64,000 nucleotides of DNA from an uncultured Collinsella sp. (GTDB lineage Bacteria; Actinomycetota; Coriobacteriia; Coriobacteriales; Coriobacteriaceae), in the NCBI GenBank assembly GCA_900758475.1, contig CAAERQ010000005.1, positions 8,539 to 72,538 on the forward strand. The letters are read 5' to 3'. Positions within the stretch are counted from its first letter, which is position 1. Each line of letters starts with the position of its first letter. Both the position numbers and the translations under genes were made by a program. Positions 25,102 to 34,912 of this stretch are shown here, piece by piece. The notes under the pieces were generated by a model, which was not told the DNA's origin, did not search any database, and saw only the letters and a list, made by a program, of their open reading frames with translations.

Positions 25102-25980
25102 ATGACTGCAGAAGATAAGGCAAAGAACGCCGGCAAGGTCGCGCTCGTTCTGGAGGGCGGCAGCTTCCGCGGGCAATTTACCGCCGGCGTGCTCGACGTT
25201 CTCATGGAGGCCGGCGTCGAGATTCCGGCGGTATATGGCGTATCGGCCGGCGCCCTCAACGGCGTAAACTACAAGTCGCACCAGATCGGCCGTGCCAACC
25301 GCATCAACCTGGCTTTCTGCAACGACAACCGCTTCATGGGCGCCGCATCGTTTGCGTCCACGGGCTCCATCGTGGGTTACGACTTTATCTTCAACGATGT
25401 CCAGGACCGCCTGGACCCCTTCGACAACGAAACGTTCGACGCGAGCCCCATCGAGATGTACGCCGTCGCGACGGACATGCTCTTTGGAACCGCCACGTAC
25501 CTGCCGGTCAAAAGCGCCGTACTTGACCTTGACGCCGTGCGCGCCTCGACGTCACTGCCGCTGGTGACGCCGCCGGTCGAGATAGACGGGCACAAATACG
25601 TTGACGGCGGCGTAGCCGATTCGGTTCCTATCGAGCATGTGCTGGAGGAAGCGGGCTTCAATCGCGCGGTTGTCATTGTCACGCAGGACCGCTCGTACGA
25701 GAAAAAGCCCTACGAGTTTATGCCCGCCGCACGTGCTCGCTATGCCGACTACCCCTACCTGCTCGAGGCTATCGAGACGCGCCACGACCGCTATAACATC
25801 CAGCGCATGCACCTGTGGAAGTATGAGCGCGAGGGCCGTGCGTTGGTCGTTGCTCCGCAAAAGCCGGTCGAGGTCGGCCACGTTGAGCACGATCCGGCAA
25901 AGCTCCTCGACCTGTATATTCAGGGCCGCCAGGAGGCAAAGCGATTGCTGGGAGATATCGAGGCGTTTGTCGAGCGCTAG
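25102..25980 (+). CDS. Patatin-like phospholipase family protein
   Basis: This 292-residue cytoplasmic or peripherally bound acyl hydrolase has an oxyanion-hole glycine motif LEGGSFRG (about 17-24), nucleophile S48 in GVSAG and D168 in DGG, giving the Ser-Asp dyad of patatins. It resembles the bacterial YjjU/RssA group of about 300 residues. ATG at 25102 follows AGGAGG with ideal spacing. Substrate is presumably phospholipid or lysophospholipid (family knowledge). It appears monocistronic, between the 62 bp array and the ribosomal operon promoter. Confidence 0.9.
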   Translation: MTAEDKAKNAGKVALVLEGGSFRGQFTAGVLDVLMEAGVEIPAVYGVSAGALNGVNYKSHQIGRANRINLAFCNDNRFMGAASFASTGSIVGYDFIFNDVQDRLDPFDNETFDASPIEMYAVATDMLFGTATYLPVKSAVLDLDAVRASTSLPLVTPPVEIDGHKYVDGGVADSVPIEHVLEEAGFNRAVVIVTQDRSYEKKPYEFMPAARARYADYPYLLEAIETRHDRYNIQRMHLWKYEREGRALVVAPQKPVEVGHVEHDPAKLLDLYIQGRQEAKRLLGDIEAFVER

Positions 25981-26042
25981 CGTCGCGACGTCATGACCCA
26001 TGGACGACATGTGCAGAAACTCTGGTCGGAACCAAAATACCT

Positions 26043-26071
26043 GTTGACTCGGGCGGCGAGCGGGGTAATAT
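26043..26071 (+). promoter_or_regulatory. Sigma-A-like promoter of rplM-rpsI
   Basis: TTGACT and TAATAT are separated by 17 bp, 67 bases before the rplM start. It is among the best consensus promoters in the window. Confidence 0.8.
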
Positions 26072-26137
26072 GGACGGGTTACTTGCAGAGCCCCGTGAAT
26101 CTCTGTAACAACACGTACTGTACATGGAGGAGTCTAA

Positions 26138-26581
26138 GTGATTTCGAAATCGACTCACTACGCCAAGCAGGGCGAGGTCCAGCGCAACTGGGTTCTCGTC
26201 GACGCCGATGGTGCTGTCCTGGGCCGTCTTGCCACCCAGATTGCAATGATCCTGCGCGGTAAGAACAAGCCCCAGTTCACGCCCAACAGCGACTGCGGCG
26301 ACTTCGTTGTCGTCATCAACGCCGATAAGGTCCAGCTTACCGGTAACAAGGCCGACACGAAGACCTATTATCGCCACAGCGGCTACAACGGCGGCCTCAA
26401 GGCTGAGAGCTTCCGCCAGGCTATGGAGAAGCATCCGGAGAAGGTCATCGAGCGCGCCGTTCGCGGCATGCTGCCCAAGACCACCCTCGGCCGTGCCCAG
26501 ATGACCAAGCTTAAGGTCTACGCTGGTGCCGAGCATCCGCACGCTGCCCAGAACCCCACGAAGATTGAGCTGGAGGCTTAA
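26138..26581 (+). CDS. rplM: 50S ribosomal protein L13
   Basis: This 147-residue early-assembly protein of the large ribosomal subunit contains the family signatures NWVLVDADGAVLGRLA and KMLPK-like RGMLPKTTLGR. It begins at GTG 26138, preceded by GGAGGAG. rpsI follows after two bases, the usual rplM-rpsI pair. In E. coli L13 represses this operon; whether that applies here is unknown. Confidence 0.97.
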   Translation: MISKSTHYAKQGEVQRNWVLVDADGAVLGRLATQIAMILRGKNKPQFTPNSDCGDFVVVINADKVQLTGNKADTKTYYRHSGYNGGLKAESFRQAMEKHPEKVIERAVRGMLPKTTLGRAQMTKLKVYAGAEHPHAAQNPTKIELEA

Positions 26582-26583
26582 AG

Positions 26584-26979
<396 letters not shown>

Positions 26980-27010
26980 GGTTTTATCTCCTTACGAGAT
27001 ACAATGTACA

Positions 27011-27053
27011 AGCGGGGCCTGCCGATTGCTCGGCGGGTCCCGCTTTTCTTTTT
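27011..27053 (+). terminator. Intrinsic terminator of rplM-rpsI
   Basis: AGCGGGGCCTGCCG pairs with CGGCGGGTCCCGCT (one G-U) around ATTGCT, followed by TTTCTTTTT. Confidence 0.9.
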
Positions 27054-27102
27054 CGACTAGGGTGGGCGACTGCGTTTTGCCCACTTGGGAAGGAGCGATC
27101 CT

Positions 27103-28440
27103 ATGCCCCAGAACATCTTCGGTACCGATGGCGTCCGTGGCGTCGCCAACGCCGATCTTTCGTGCGACCTCGCGTTTCGCCTAGGTCGCGCGGCGACCAA
27201 GTTTCTTGGTCCGGACATCTGCATCGGCCGTGACACGCGCCTTTCGGGCACCATGCTCGAGAGCGCTCTGACTGCCGGCATTATGGCCGAGGGCGGTCGC
27301 CCGCATTGCTGCGGCGTTATCCCTACGCCGGCCGTGGCACTGCTCACCGTTCAAAACGAGCTCGACGGCGGCATTGTCATTTCTGCTTCGCACAATCCGC
27401 CGGAGTTCAACGGCATCAAGTTCTTTAGTCGTAAGGGCATGAAGCTTCCCGACGCGGTTGAGGAAGAGATCAGCGCCTGGGTCATGTCCGAGGAGGCCAT
27501 TGCTGCCGACACGCTGCCGACCGGCGCCGGTGTGGGTCACATCATCAAGATGAAGGATGCCCGCAAGGCCTATGTCGATCATGCCATCAGCACGCTCGAC
27601 GGCCTTAAGCTCGACGGCCTGGTCGTTGCCGTCGACTGCGGTCACGGTGCTTCCTGCCAGACCACGCCTGCCGCGCTGCAGCGCCTGGGCGCCACGGTGC
27701 ATGCCATCAACACCGATTTCTGCGGCACCGACATTAACGTCGAGTGCGGCTCCACGCACCTTGAGCCCCTGCGCGAGCTCGTGCTGCGCACCCACGCCGA
27801 TATCGGCCTGGCCCACGACGGCGACGCCGATCGCGTGCTGTTCGTGGACAGTGAGGGCAACGAGATCGATGGCGACTACATCCTGGCTATCTGCGGCTCC
27901 GACCTTGCTGCTCGCGGCAAGCTCGCCAACTCCGAGATCGTCTCGACCGTCATGTGTAACCTGGGTTTCTCCATCGCAATGAAGGAGCAGGGCTTTGAGA
28001 TGGTCCAGACCGCCGTGGGCGACCGCTACGTTTTGGAGCGCATGCTCGAGGACGGTGCCGTTATCGGTGGCGAGCAGTCCGGCCACATCATCTTCCTGGA
28101 GCACAACACCACCGGCGACGGTCTGGTGACGGCTCTGCAGCTGCTGGCCGTGCTCAAGCGCACCGGCCGCACCCTTACCGACCTTGCTGGCATCATGAAG
28201 AAGTACCCGCAGGTGCTCGTCAACGTGCATTCGGACAACAAGGCCGGCCTGGACGATTGCCAGCCCATTTGGGACGCCGTCGCTGCCGCCGAGAAAGAGC
28301 TCAACGGTCGCGGCCGCATCTTGGTGCGCCCGAGCGGTACCGAGCCGCTGGTTCGCGTTATGGCCGAGGCGGAGACGCACGAGCTGACCCAGCGTGTTGT
28401 TGACGATATCGTCGAGGTTGTCAAGCGCGAACTTCCCTAA
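27103..28440 (+). CDS. glmM: Phosphoglucosamine mutase
   Basis: This 445-residue enzyme interconverts glucosamine-6-phosphate and glucosamine-1-phosphate on the route to UDP-GlcNAc and cell wall. FGTDGVRG opens the protein, the phosphorylated serine is S96 in ISASHNPP, the Mg site is DGDADR, and the sugar-binding and C-terminal phosphate-binding motifs (GEQSGH, RPSGTEPLVRVM) are present. ATG at 27103 follows AAGGAG. An EIIA(Glc)-type gene follows after 71 bases and nagB after that, so genes for both directions of amino-sugar flux are clustered here. Confidence 0.97.
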   Translation: MPQNIFGTDGVRGVANADLSCDLAFRLGRAATKFLGPDICIGRDTRLSGTMLESALTAGIMAEGGRPHCCGVIPTPAVALLTVQNELDGGIVISASHNPPEFNGIKFFSRKGMKLPDAVEEEISAWVMSEEAIAADTLPTGAGVGHIIKMKDARKAYVDHAISTLDGLKLDGLVVAVDCGHGASCQTTPAALQRLGATVHAINTDFCGTDINVECGSTHLEPLRELVLRTHADIGLAHDGDADRVLFVDSEGNEIDGDYILAICGSDLAARGKLANSEIVSTVMCNLGFSIAMKEQGFEMVQTAVGDRYVLERMLEDGAVIGGEQSGHIIFLEHNTTGDGLVTALQLLAVLKRTGRTLTDLAGIMKKYPQVLVNVHSDNKAGLDDCQPIWDAVAAAEKELNGRGRILVRPSGTEPLVRVMAEAETHELTQRVVDDIVEVVKRELP

Positions 28441-28511
28441 TGGCCAAAAACGGGTGCCAAGTGGTAAACTGACAAGGTTATTTTGATTGATTGGTATGTC
28501 CAAGGGGGAGC

Positions 28512-29009
28512 ATGTTCACTAAAGTCCTAAGGTCTTTTGGTATGCGTGGTCGAGTCCTTACGCTGGATGCTCCCATCTCGGGTGATGTCATTCCGTTGTC
28601 CGAGGTCAATGACCAGACGTTTGCCACCGGCCTTTTGGGCCAGGGCGTGGCGATTCATCCTACCGGCACGCGCGTGATTGCGCCGGCAGACGCCAAGGTC
28701 GAGGCCATTTTTCCCACGGGACACGCCGTTGCGCTCAACACAGTCGATGGCCTAGACGTGCTCATCCACGTTGGTTTGGACACTGTTCAGCTCGAGGGCA
28801 AGCACTTTACCGTACATGCGCAAGTGGGTGACATCGTCCATAAGGGCGATGTACTCATCGAGTTCGATCGCGAGGCAATTGCTGCCGAGGGCTACGATGT
28901 GACGGTTCCCATCTTGGTGTGCAACTCCGTTGAGTTCTCGAGCATCAAGGGTTCCGTTGGCGAGCATGTCGAGGAGATGGACCAACTCATCGTCGCTCGC
29001 GAGCGCTAG
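28512..29009 (+). CDS. PTS system EIIA component, glucose family
   Basis: This 165-residue free-standing IIA protein of the Glc/NAG family carries phosphate from HPr to a sugar permease. Both histidines of the active site are present, H71 (FPTGHAV) and the phospho-accepting H86 (LIHVGLDTVQLEG). The remaining GDVLIEFD and PILVCNS motifs are standard. ATG at 28512 follows AAGGGGGAGC. Its location between glmM and nagB suggests it serves N-acetylglucosamine or glucose uptake, but no IIBC gene is in the window. It might also have a regulatory role like Crr. Confidence 0.9.
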   Translation: MFTKVLRSFGMRGRVLTLDAPISGDVIPLSEVNDQTFATGLLGQGVAIHPTGTRVIAPADAKVEAIFPTGHAVALNTVDGLDVLIHVGLDTVQLEGKHFTVHAQVGDIVHKGDVLIEFDREAIAAEGYDVTVPILVCNSVEFSSIKGSVGEHVEEMDQLIVARER

Positions 29010-29049
29010 TGAGCGCGCTCGGCCTTTAGCCTACAATTCAAACACGTTT

Positions 29050-29083
29050 ACGGAGGGCGCCCTTGAAAGAGGACGCCCTCCGT
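29050..29083 (+). terminator. Hairpin after the EIIA gene, weak terminator
   Basis: ACGGAGGGCG(CCC) and GGACGCCCTCCGT form a strong stem, but no T-run follows. Confidence 0.5.
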
Positions 29084-29281
29084 GGCAAGATGGGATTTGT
29101 CCGAAGCTAAACAGCTTTGGGTCACCGTGGACGGGCAGGGGCCTCGACGCGGGTAGACACGAGACATATACATTACGCGACCTCGCCCTGGTGGCCGCAC
29201 ACGTTGGTTGCGGCCGACGCGGGCCGCGGGCAAGTGCTTGTAAGGGGAGCCTTGCCTCTCTTGTACGAGAAAGGACGCGTA
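29084..29281 (+). other. nagB upstream region, possibly structured leader
   Basis: These 198 bases carry no gene I can support. They contain GGCCGCA and TGCGGCC around nine bases (near 29191) and a GCAAG/CTTGC pairing just before the ribosome-binding site. I saw no glmS ribozyme core. A leader or promoter-proximal structure is possible. Confidence 0.35.
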
Positions 29282-30010
29282 ATGAAGATTATTAAAGCTA
29301 AAGACTACGAGGATATGAGCCGCAAGGCCGCCAATATCATCTCGGCCCAGGTTATCCTCAAGCCCGATTGCGTGCTGGGTCTTGCCACCGGCTCCACCCC
29401 GATTGGCGCCTACAAGCAGCTCGCCGCTTGGTACGAGAAGGGTGACGTCGACTTTGCCGAGGTCAGCACCTACAACCTCGACGAGTATCGTGGCCTTTCG
29501 CACGACGATCCCCAGAGCTACCACTACTTTATGCGTGAGAACTTCTTCGATCACATTAACATCGACCTGAACAACACGCATGTGCCCGATGGCTCCAATC
29601 CCGACGCTGCCGCTGCCTGCTCTGAGTACGACAAGATCGTCGCTGCTGCCGGTTACCCTGATCTGCAGCTGCTCGGCATCGGTAACAACGGTCACATTGG
29701 CTTCAACGAGCCCGATGACCACTTCTCCAAGGGTACGCACTGTGTCGACCTCACCGAGAGCACCATTCAGGCCAACAGCCGCCTGTTCGACAGCATCGAC
29801 GACGTGCCCCGTCAGGCCTACACCATGGGTACCCAGACCATCATGTATGCCCGCATGATCCTGGTCGTCGCCAACGGCGAGGCCAAGGCGCAGGCCGTGC
29901 ATGACATGTGCTATGGTCCGGTTACCCCCGAGTGCCCTGCCTCGATCCTGCAACTGCACACCAACTGCGTTGTCGTTGCCGACGAGGCCGCCCTTTCGCT
30001 CTGCAAGTAG
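29282..30010 (+). CDS. nagB: Glucosamine-6-phosphate deaminase
   Basis: This 242-residue enzyme converts glucosamine-6-phosphate to fructose-6-phosphate and ammonia, the catabolic exit of amino sugars to glycolysis. It contains the phosphate-binding LATGSTP, the YNLDEYRGL segment with the catalytic aspartate, and LGIGNNGHIGFNEP with the ring-opening histidine. It is of the short monomeric (Bacillus-like) length rather than the 266-residue E. coli form. ATG at 29282 follows GAAAGGACG. With glmM and the EIIA gene it forms an amino-sugar cluster. Confidence 0.95.
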   Translation: MKIIKAKDYEDMSRKAANIISAQVILKPDCVLGLATGSTPIGAYKQLAAWYEKGDVDFAEVSTYNLDEYRGLSHDDPQSYHYFMRENFFDHINIDLNNTHVPDGSNPDAAAACSEYDKIVAAAGYPDLQLLGIGNNGHIGFNEPDDHFSKGTHCVDLTESTIQANSRLFDSIDDVPRQAYTMGTQTIMYARMILVVANGEAKAQAVHDMCYGPVTPECPASILQLHTNCVVVADEAALSLCK

Positions 30011-30041
30011 CGAAAGCCTATCACCTCGACATAGCTTTGCC

Positions 30042-30070
30042 GAAGGCCTCCGCTTTGCGGGGGCCTTTTT
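30042..30070 (+). terminator. Intrinsic terminator of nagB
   Basis: GGCCTCCGC and GCGGGGGCC around TTT, then TTTTT. Confidence 0.88.
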
Positions 30071-30454
30071 GCTGAGCGTGCGCCGTGTGCTTGACGAAAA
30101 TCTGCCCGCGAACTGGACGGGTGCGTCTGGTGCAGCATGATTCATTCCATAACAGATACTATGCATAAATGCTATGAAAAGGTCGCAGACGGTAGCTGGC
30201 GTTAGGTGAGTTGCGCAACACAATTGAACAGCGCTCATTTGAGGTACACTGCCAAAGGATGGGACAAGCTGGCAAGCGCATTGACCTGCGCAAAGACTGA
30301 TTGGTTGGGGGATAAGTTTCAATCGGACCACGCTGAACAAAAACTTGCCATTTGCGTACCAACAAACATCCTAAACCGTAGCATCGCTCTATTCATCTAG
30401 CGATACATATGGTCTAGCGTTACGGTGTCCATGTGGTCGAGTTGAGGAGCGGGC
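30071..30454. other. Intergenic stretch without supported gene
   Basis: The 384 bases between the nagB terminator and the large regulator are AT-richer than the flanks. Short ORFs on both strands lack ribosome-binding sites and family resemblance. It probably holds the regulator promoter. I see no repeat. Confidence 0.6.
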
Positions 30455-33454
30455 ATGGTTAACGATTTGGGCAATACGGACGACCTCGAGCTTATGCCGC
30501 TGGGCAGTAGTTATACGGTGCGGCGCGATCGCTTGATGAACGAACTTATCGCCAAGGGCCGAAAGGCCGGCATCGTAGTCCTCTACGCGCCTGATGGCTT
30601 TGGGAAAACCTCGGTGTTGCTGCAGTATGCCCAAGAGGTTAAAAGCGATCCGACGCGAGGTCCCGTGCGAATCATCGAGGCAGACCGCGCCATTGGGCGC
30701 GAGGTGTTTATGCAGCTCGAGGTCGTTACCGAAGAGCTTAAGGACAAGCCGCACTCCCTGATTGCAATCGATAACGTGCCTAACCTCAGCCAGAGCGAGA
30801 CCGAGGAGCTGATCGACCGAATCCGAAGCCTGCGTGCTATGGGGGTTGGGGTCTTTATGAGCTGCCGTCCTTCGAATCGCCAGCTGATTCATGGACTGGG
30901 CGATTCGATTAAAGTCAACGCGCAGATGCTCAAGGTACATGCCTATGAGTATTCGGCGTGGGCATCGGCGTTTTCGATTAGCACATCGCTCGACTTCTAT
31001 CAACTTACGCAGGGCGTGCCCGAGCTCGTCTCGGCTATGCAGTCGGGGCTATACGGACAGGGAGACGTTGCCCAGATGCTCGAAAACGAGATCGTCAATA
31101 TCTACGGTGCGGCACTTGTTGATCTGGCGTCGCTCGAGAACAACGCCCTGTTTAGTGTGGCATGCTTGATGGTCTTAATGGGCGAGGGCAATATTTCGGA
31201 ACTCGAGGCTTGCGGTGTTAGGCTTTCGGCAATTGATCAGTCCTATCTTGTCCGCGATTATCCCATTTTTGGCGTTGATCCGGCAGACCGGAGCTTTACC
31301 TGCTTGGGTACCGAGGACAACGCACGCCTGCGATTGCGCAAGCTGGTCGCCGAAATTCGCCCCGAACTTGTTGTGCGGGCAGCACGTATTTTGATTAAAG
31401 CGGGGCGCTGCGATACCGCGATGGACCTCGCCGACGCGTTTTTGGACCGCAGCGCGGTGTTGGAGCTTGCCGGGCAGTATGGGGTCGATCTGGCCCTGAC
31501 GGGGCATGGAGGGGATATCTGCCGCGCGGCGCTGGGAAAGACCGAGGCAGATGGCCGGGCATCGGAGCCGACGCCTGACGAGGCGCTCGGCATCTATCTG
31601 GCGGCGGTGAGCGTCTCCAATACAAAGCTCGCGCGGTATATGGCCTCAATTATCGAGCATGCGGGCGAGCAAGCGATTTGCGAGCTCGATCCCGTGTCGT
31701 GGAAGGTGGCGCACGCGTTTACGGCCGCCTGTTATGGAGATAGTGGTCTGGGGCTTCCGACAGGCCATGCAGCGCTGGAAAGTGAGGCGTCTTGTGCCGC
31801 ACTCGACATGCTGTCCGCACATGTCGAGATAAAGCATGGGCTGACCGAGCGGGCGAAGGGTGGTGAGATCCTCGCGAGGCTCAAAACAGATAAGGCCTAC
31901 GATTGTGAGCTCGATATTGCGGGGACGTTTGTGCGGGCGGACCGCATGTTGACGGAGCTGTTTGATGGGTCGTATGCAGGGACTGACGAGCGTGATGACG
32001 AGATGACCCAGACGCTCGAGGCACTCGAAGCGCGTGGAATCCGAGCACTCGCCATCTGGGTGCGTATGGTATTATCGGCGCGGCGCCTGTTTGCCGGCAT
32101 GCCGGTGACCGACGAGCAGGCATTCAATGAGCTCGACCGTTTTGCCGTGCGCGTGCGTGACAATCAAGTCCAGTTGTTTGGCTTGATACTGGAAGGCTGG
32201 CAGTCGCTGGCTGAGGGGCGTCCGGTCAATGCCAAATTCCGTGCGGTGCAGGTGCTCAGACTTGCCGAGGAATCGACTGGATACATACGCGACAACGCAT
32301 TGCTGCTAGAGCGCGCGGCGTACTTACGCAATACATCGATGGTATCGGTGCGCGAAGAGGCAGAGCTGCTCGATTTGAGCCGAACACAGGTCGGTGGTGC
32401 CGAGGCATGGATGGTGGCGCTGCATTTGGCCTCCGCGGGCCGCGATAGCGACCTTGCAGCCTGGATGTCCATGAACCGCCTAGGGATTTTGGATCCGTCG
32501 TATCGGCTGTTTGCGCGTCTTGCGATGCATTGTCTGGGTGAGCCGGCTGCTAGAATTCGAAAGAAGCTCCCGGTGCGCGAGCTGTCGCGGTATTCGCTGC
32601 GTGACGACTTTGAGGGCGAAGGCGAGCGTCTGTTCCAGGCCGGCGATGCCGAGGGTGTCGATGTGATTGGCCATATCGAGATCCGCATGTTTGGGGCGTT
32701 TCGCGCCGAGCGCGACGGGTTTCCCATCACGGATAAGATGTGGCGCCGCAAGAAAGCGGCGACGCTTGCCGAGCGGCTTGCGCTGGGCATGGATGCACTG
32801 GTCGACCGCGAGACGCTGGCTATGGAGCTGTGGCCCCATGCCGAGTTCAATAGCGCCCGTAACAATCTGTACTCGACGATATCGCGCCTGCGTTCGGCCT
32901 TGGGGCCGACACCGGATGGCAAGTCGTGTGTGCTGATCCAAAACGAGTGCATTGGGCTTAACGGCGATTACGTCAAGACCGACGTGCGGTTGTTTGATCA
33001 GATAAGCCGCGAAGTTTTGGGAAATCGCACGGGTGCGCGCGGACCCCATCTGATCGAGCTGTGCCTTAAGATCGAGCAGCTCTATGCCGGCCCGTTGTAT
33101 GTTCCCAATGGCTGTAATCCCACCTACTTTTTGCGTATGCGGCGCATTATGGAATCGAAGTATATCGACTGCATGATTCGGGGCGCGAATGCCGCCCTAG
33201 AAGAAAACGACCTGCAGTCGGCGGTATGGCTGGTGGAGTCGGGGTTGCGGCAAGAGACGGCGCGCGAGGACATGGTGCGTTGCGCTATGCGCGTCTACGG
33301 TGCGGCGGGGCGACGACGCGATATCGTCGAGCTGTACAGTGGGCATATGCATCACCTGAGGGAGCAGGTCAATGGCGTGCCCGAGCCCGAGACGCGGCGT
33401 CTGTACGAGCGCTTGGTGGAGGGCAGGCTTAACCGCGTGCTCGTCGAGCGATAA
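30455..33454 (+). CDS. Large transcriptional regulator: N-terminal STAND-like ATPase, C-terminal winged helix plus BTAD
   Basis: This is a 999-residue protein. The N-terminus has a P-loop APDGFGKTS (residues 45-53) after a short helix, like MalT/STAND signalling ATPases. A long helical middle (about 300-730) probably forms TPR-like repeats. The C-terminus has an OmpR/SARP winged helix (about 740-830, IEIRMFGAFRAERDGFPI to LRSALG) followed by a bacterial transcriptional activator domain (about 855-995). This reverses the usual SARP order, in which the DNA-binding and BTAD parts come first. ATG at 30455 follows GAGGAG. It is an orphan gene, so targets are unknown. Confidence 0.82.
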   Translation: MVNDLGNTDDLELMPLGSSYTVRRDRLMNELIAKGRKAGIVVLYAPDGFGKTSVLLQYAQEVKSDPTRGPVRIIEADRAIGREVFMQLEVVTEELKDKPHSLIAIDNVPNLSQSETEELIDRIRSLRAMGVGVFMSCRPSNRQLIHGLGDSIKVNAQMLKVHAYEYSAWASAFSISTSLDFYQLTQGVPELVSAMQSGLYGQGDVAQMLENEIVNIYGAALVDLASLENNALFSVACLMVLMGEGNISELEACGVRLSAIDQSYLVRDYPIFGVDPADRSFTCLGTEDNARLRLRKLVAEIRPELVVRAARILIKAGRCDTAMDLADAFLDRSAVLELAGQYGVDLALTGHGGDICRAALGKTEADGRASEPTPDEALGIYLAAVSVSNTKLARYMASIIEHAGEQAICELDPVSWKVAHAFTAACYGDSGLGLPTGHAALESEASCAALDMLSAHVEIKHGLTERAKGGEILARLKTDKAYDCELDIAGTFVRADRMLTELFDGSYAGTDERDDEMTQTLEALEARGIRALAIWVRMVLSARRLFAGMPVTDEQAFNELDRFAVRVRDNQVQLFGLILEGWQSLAEGRPVNAKFRAVQVLRLAEESTGYIRDNALLLERAAYLRNTSMVSVREEAELLDLSRTQVGGAEAWMVALHLASAGRDSDLAAWMSMNRLGILDPSYRLFARLAMHCLGEPAARIRKKLPVRELSRYSLRDDFEGEGERLFQAGDAEGVDVIGHIEIRMFGAFRAERDGFPITDKMWRRKKAATLAERLALGMDALVDRETLAMELWPHAEFNSARNNLYSTISRLRSALGPTPDGKSCVLIQNECIGLNGDYVKTDVRLFDQISREVLGNRTGARGPHLIELCLKIEQLYAGPLYVPNGCNPTYFLRMRRIMESKYIDCMIRGANAALEENDLQSAVWLVESGLRQETAREDMVRCAMRVYGAAGRRRDIVELYSGHMHHLREQVNGVPEPETRRLYERLVEGRLNRVLVER

Positions 33455-33487
33455 AAAAATGAGCGTCCGAATTGCTCGGACGCTCGC
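33454..33487 (-). terminator. Terminator of the yhbY-like gene
   Basis: GAGCGTCCGA and TCGGACGCTC around ATTGC. On the minus strand it is followed by seven Ts. It begins at the last base of the convergent regulator gene and may stop both. Confidence 0.88.
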
Positions 33488-33524
33488 AAGCTTAATGTAT
33501 GTTGGCTCGCCGGATCGTTGGCTC

Positions 33525-33824
33525 TTAGACGAGCTTAATCTTCTCGATGTCCTTGCGCGAGGACTCGCGATACAGCGAGAACTTGCGGCCGATAACCTGG
33601 ACGACCTCGGCATGGCAGCGATCGGCGAGCTCTTCGGCGGCCTCGCGGGCGGAAAGGCTGGAACCATCGAGTACGGAGCACTTAACGAGCTCGTGCTTCT
33701 CCAGGTAGGCGACCGTCTGCTCGACGGTGCCCTCGTTGATGTCGGACTTGCCGATGATGATGGCGGGGTTGAGGTGATGGGCCATGCTGCGAAGCTGCTT
33801 GACCTGGGCTCCTGTCAGTGCCAT
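33525..33824 (-). CDS. yhbY: YhbY-family (CRM domain) RNA-binding protein
   Basis: This 99-residue protein binds pre-50S ribosomal particles in species studied. It consists of a single CRM domain: LTGAQVKQLRSMAHHLNPAIIIGKSD at the start and GRKFSLYRES near the end, the latter the usual GRK-x-LYR motif. Length and motifs match YhbY. The start ATG at 33824 agrees with the family N-terminus. It is convergent with the large regulator and shares the terminator between them. Role: ribosome assembly (family knowledge). Confidence 0.93.
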   Translation of the reverse strand: MALTGAQVKQLRSMAHHLNPAIIIGKSDINEGTVEQTVAYLEKHELVKCSVLDGSSLSAREAAEELADRCHAEVVQVIGRKFSLYRESSRKDIEKIKLV

Positions 33825-34006
33825 GGGTTCTCGCTTTCTATGTTATGGGGCGCCCCGCGATGGGGCCTTAATCTACGTGAACTGTCCCACGATAGCGCAG
33901 GAACGGCGCGGTGTGGGGCGTGTTTGCCCAGTTCAAAAAGAATGCGGATGCGGAGCGGGAGAACAGCGCGGGTTACAGGCGGACGTGTACGGCGGCCGAA
34001 AGCGGT

Positions 34007-34894
34007 CTATGGACGGCCCGAGGGGACCGGCTCCCATGCAATAAACGCCCAACGGACCTTGCGAACGTGGTCGAGCATGTAGCGTCCCTGCGGCACCCCT
34101 TTGGACCCCGGCTCGCCAGCACGGGGATTCTCAATCATATGCTGAGCGACGTAGTCGCGCAGACGGTCGATCTTATCCTCGTTACCGTGCTCGAGCATGC
34201 GGGAGAAGTCCGCCACGCCCGCCTCAAGGCTATCGAAGGTATCGCGACGAGGCGATTCAAAGTACGTAACCTGCGGCAGGGCACCCATCTGAATGAGGAT
34301 ATTAAAGGCATACACAAAGCCATTACTGCAGGTAACCGAGGCACCGATGGCGTTCATCAGGTGCAGGTCATAGCGCGGGCTGGAGTTGGCGACCATCGTG
34401 ACAGCACAACGCCGACGAGCCGTACGATCAAGCTTGGCAAGCGCACCTTTTAGATTGGTCGTGGTGACAGAGCGACTGGCAAAGGCAACATTTACCGCTT
34501 TCGCGACCGGTCCAACCAAGTCCCAGTCATCATCCCAAGCAAGCTCAAGCGGTGTAATGCGATCCTCGAGCCCATAGTACTCAATGCCAGCATCAAGGGT
34601 GCCCAACATGGCAGGGGAAAAATCAGCGGCAATCACGGGATGTCCGTCTTGCGCAAGCGGAATGGCAATCGACCCAGCCCCACATCCCATATCCAGCACG
34701 GATTCACCAGGCTTTAACGCCAACAGCTTCATAAAGTCCCGGGCATACGGAGCAGTCTCAAGCGGCCGAAAATGCCGAGCCCGCTTATCCCACTCAAAAG
34801 AATCATCAGCCCGCCGCCGACCAGCCTGCAAGCGCATCCATTCGCCATTCCAATCAGCAGAAAGCAGCTCAGAGCGAGCATCCCCATCAACCAC
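34007..34894 (-). CDS. Class I SAM-dependent methyltransferase
   Basis: This is a 295-residue protein. SAM-binding motif I is VLDMGCGAGS (about residues 66-75), followed by AADFSPAML. After that the sequence is not close to a well-known family. The reading frame extends to 34954, but GTG at 34894 is preceded by GGAGG at ideal spacing and the extra upstream residues would be an unlikely hydrophobic segment. No partner gene is adjacent that would reveal the substrate. The 180 bases between its stop and the yhbY start hold no gene. Confidence 0.85.
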   Translation of the reverse strand: MVDGDARSELLSADWNGEWMRLQAGRRRADDSFEWDKRARHFRPLETAPYARDFMKLLALKPGESVLDMGCGAGSIAIPLAQDGHPVIAADFSPAMLGTLDAGIEYYGLEDRITPLELAWDDDWDLVGPVAKAVNVAFASRSVTTTNLKGALAKLDRTARRRCAVTMVANSSPRYDLHLMNAIGASVTCSNGFVYAFNILIQMGALPQVTYFESPRRDTFDSLEAGVADFSRMLEHGNEDKIDRLRDYVAQHMIENPRAGEPGSKGVPQGRYMLDHVRKVRWAFIAWEPVPSGRP

Positions 34895-34912
34895 GGGCCA
34901 ACCTCCTAGCAA

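Noticed and set aside
29084..29281. glmS ribozyme or amino-sugar riboswitch before nagB
   Set aside because: The conserved glmS ribozyme core was not found, and only simple stems are visible.
29048..30340. Minus-strand ORF opposite nagB and its flanks
   Set aside because: It spans a terminator and intergenic DNA and is a shadow of nagB.
30159..30400. Small ORFs on both strands upstream of the large regulator
   Set aside because: They overlap each other, lack ribosome-binding sites and resemble nothing known.
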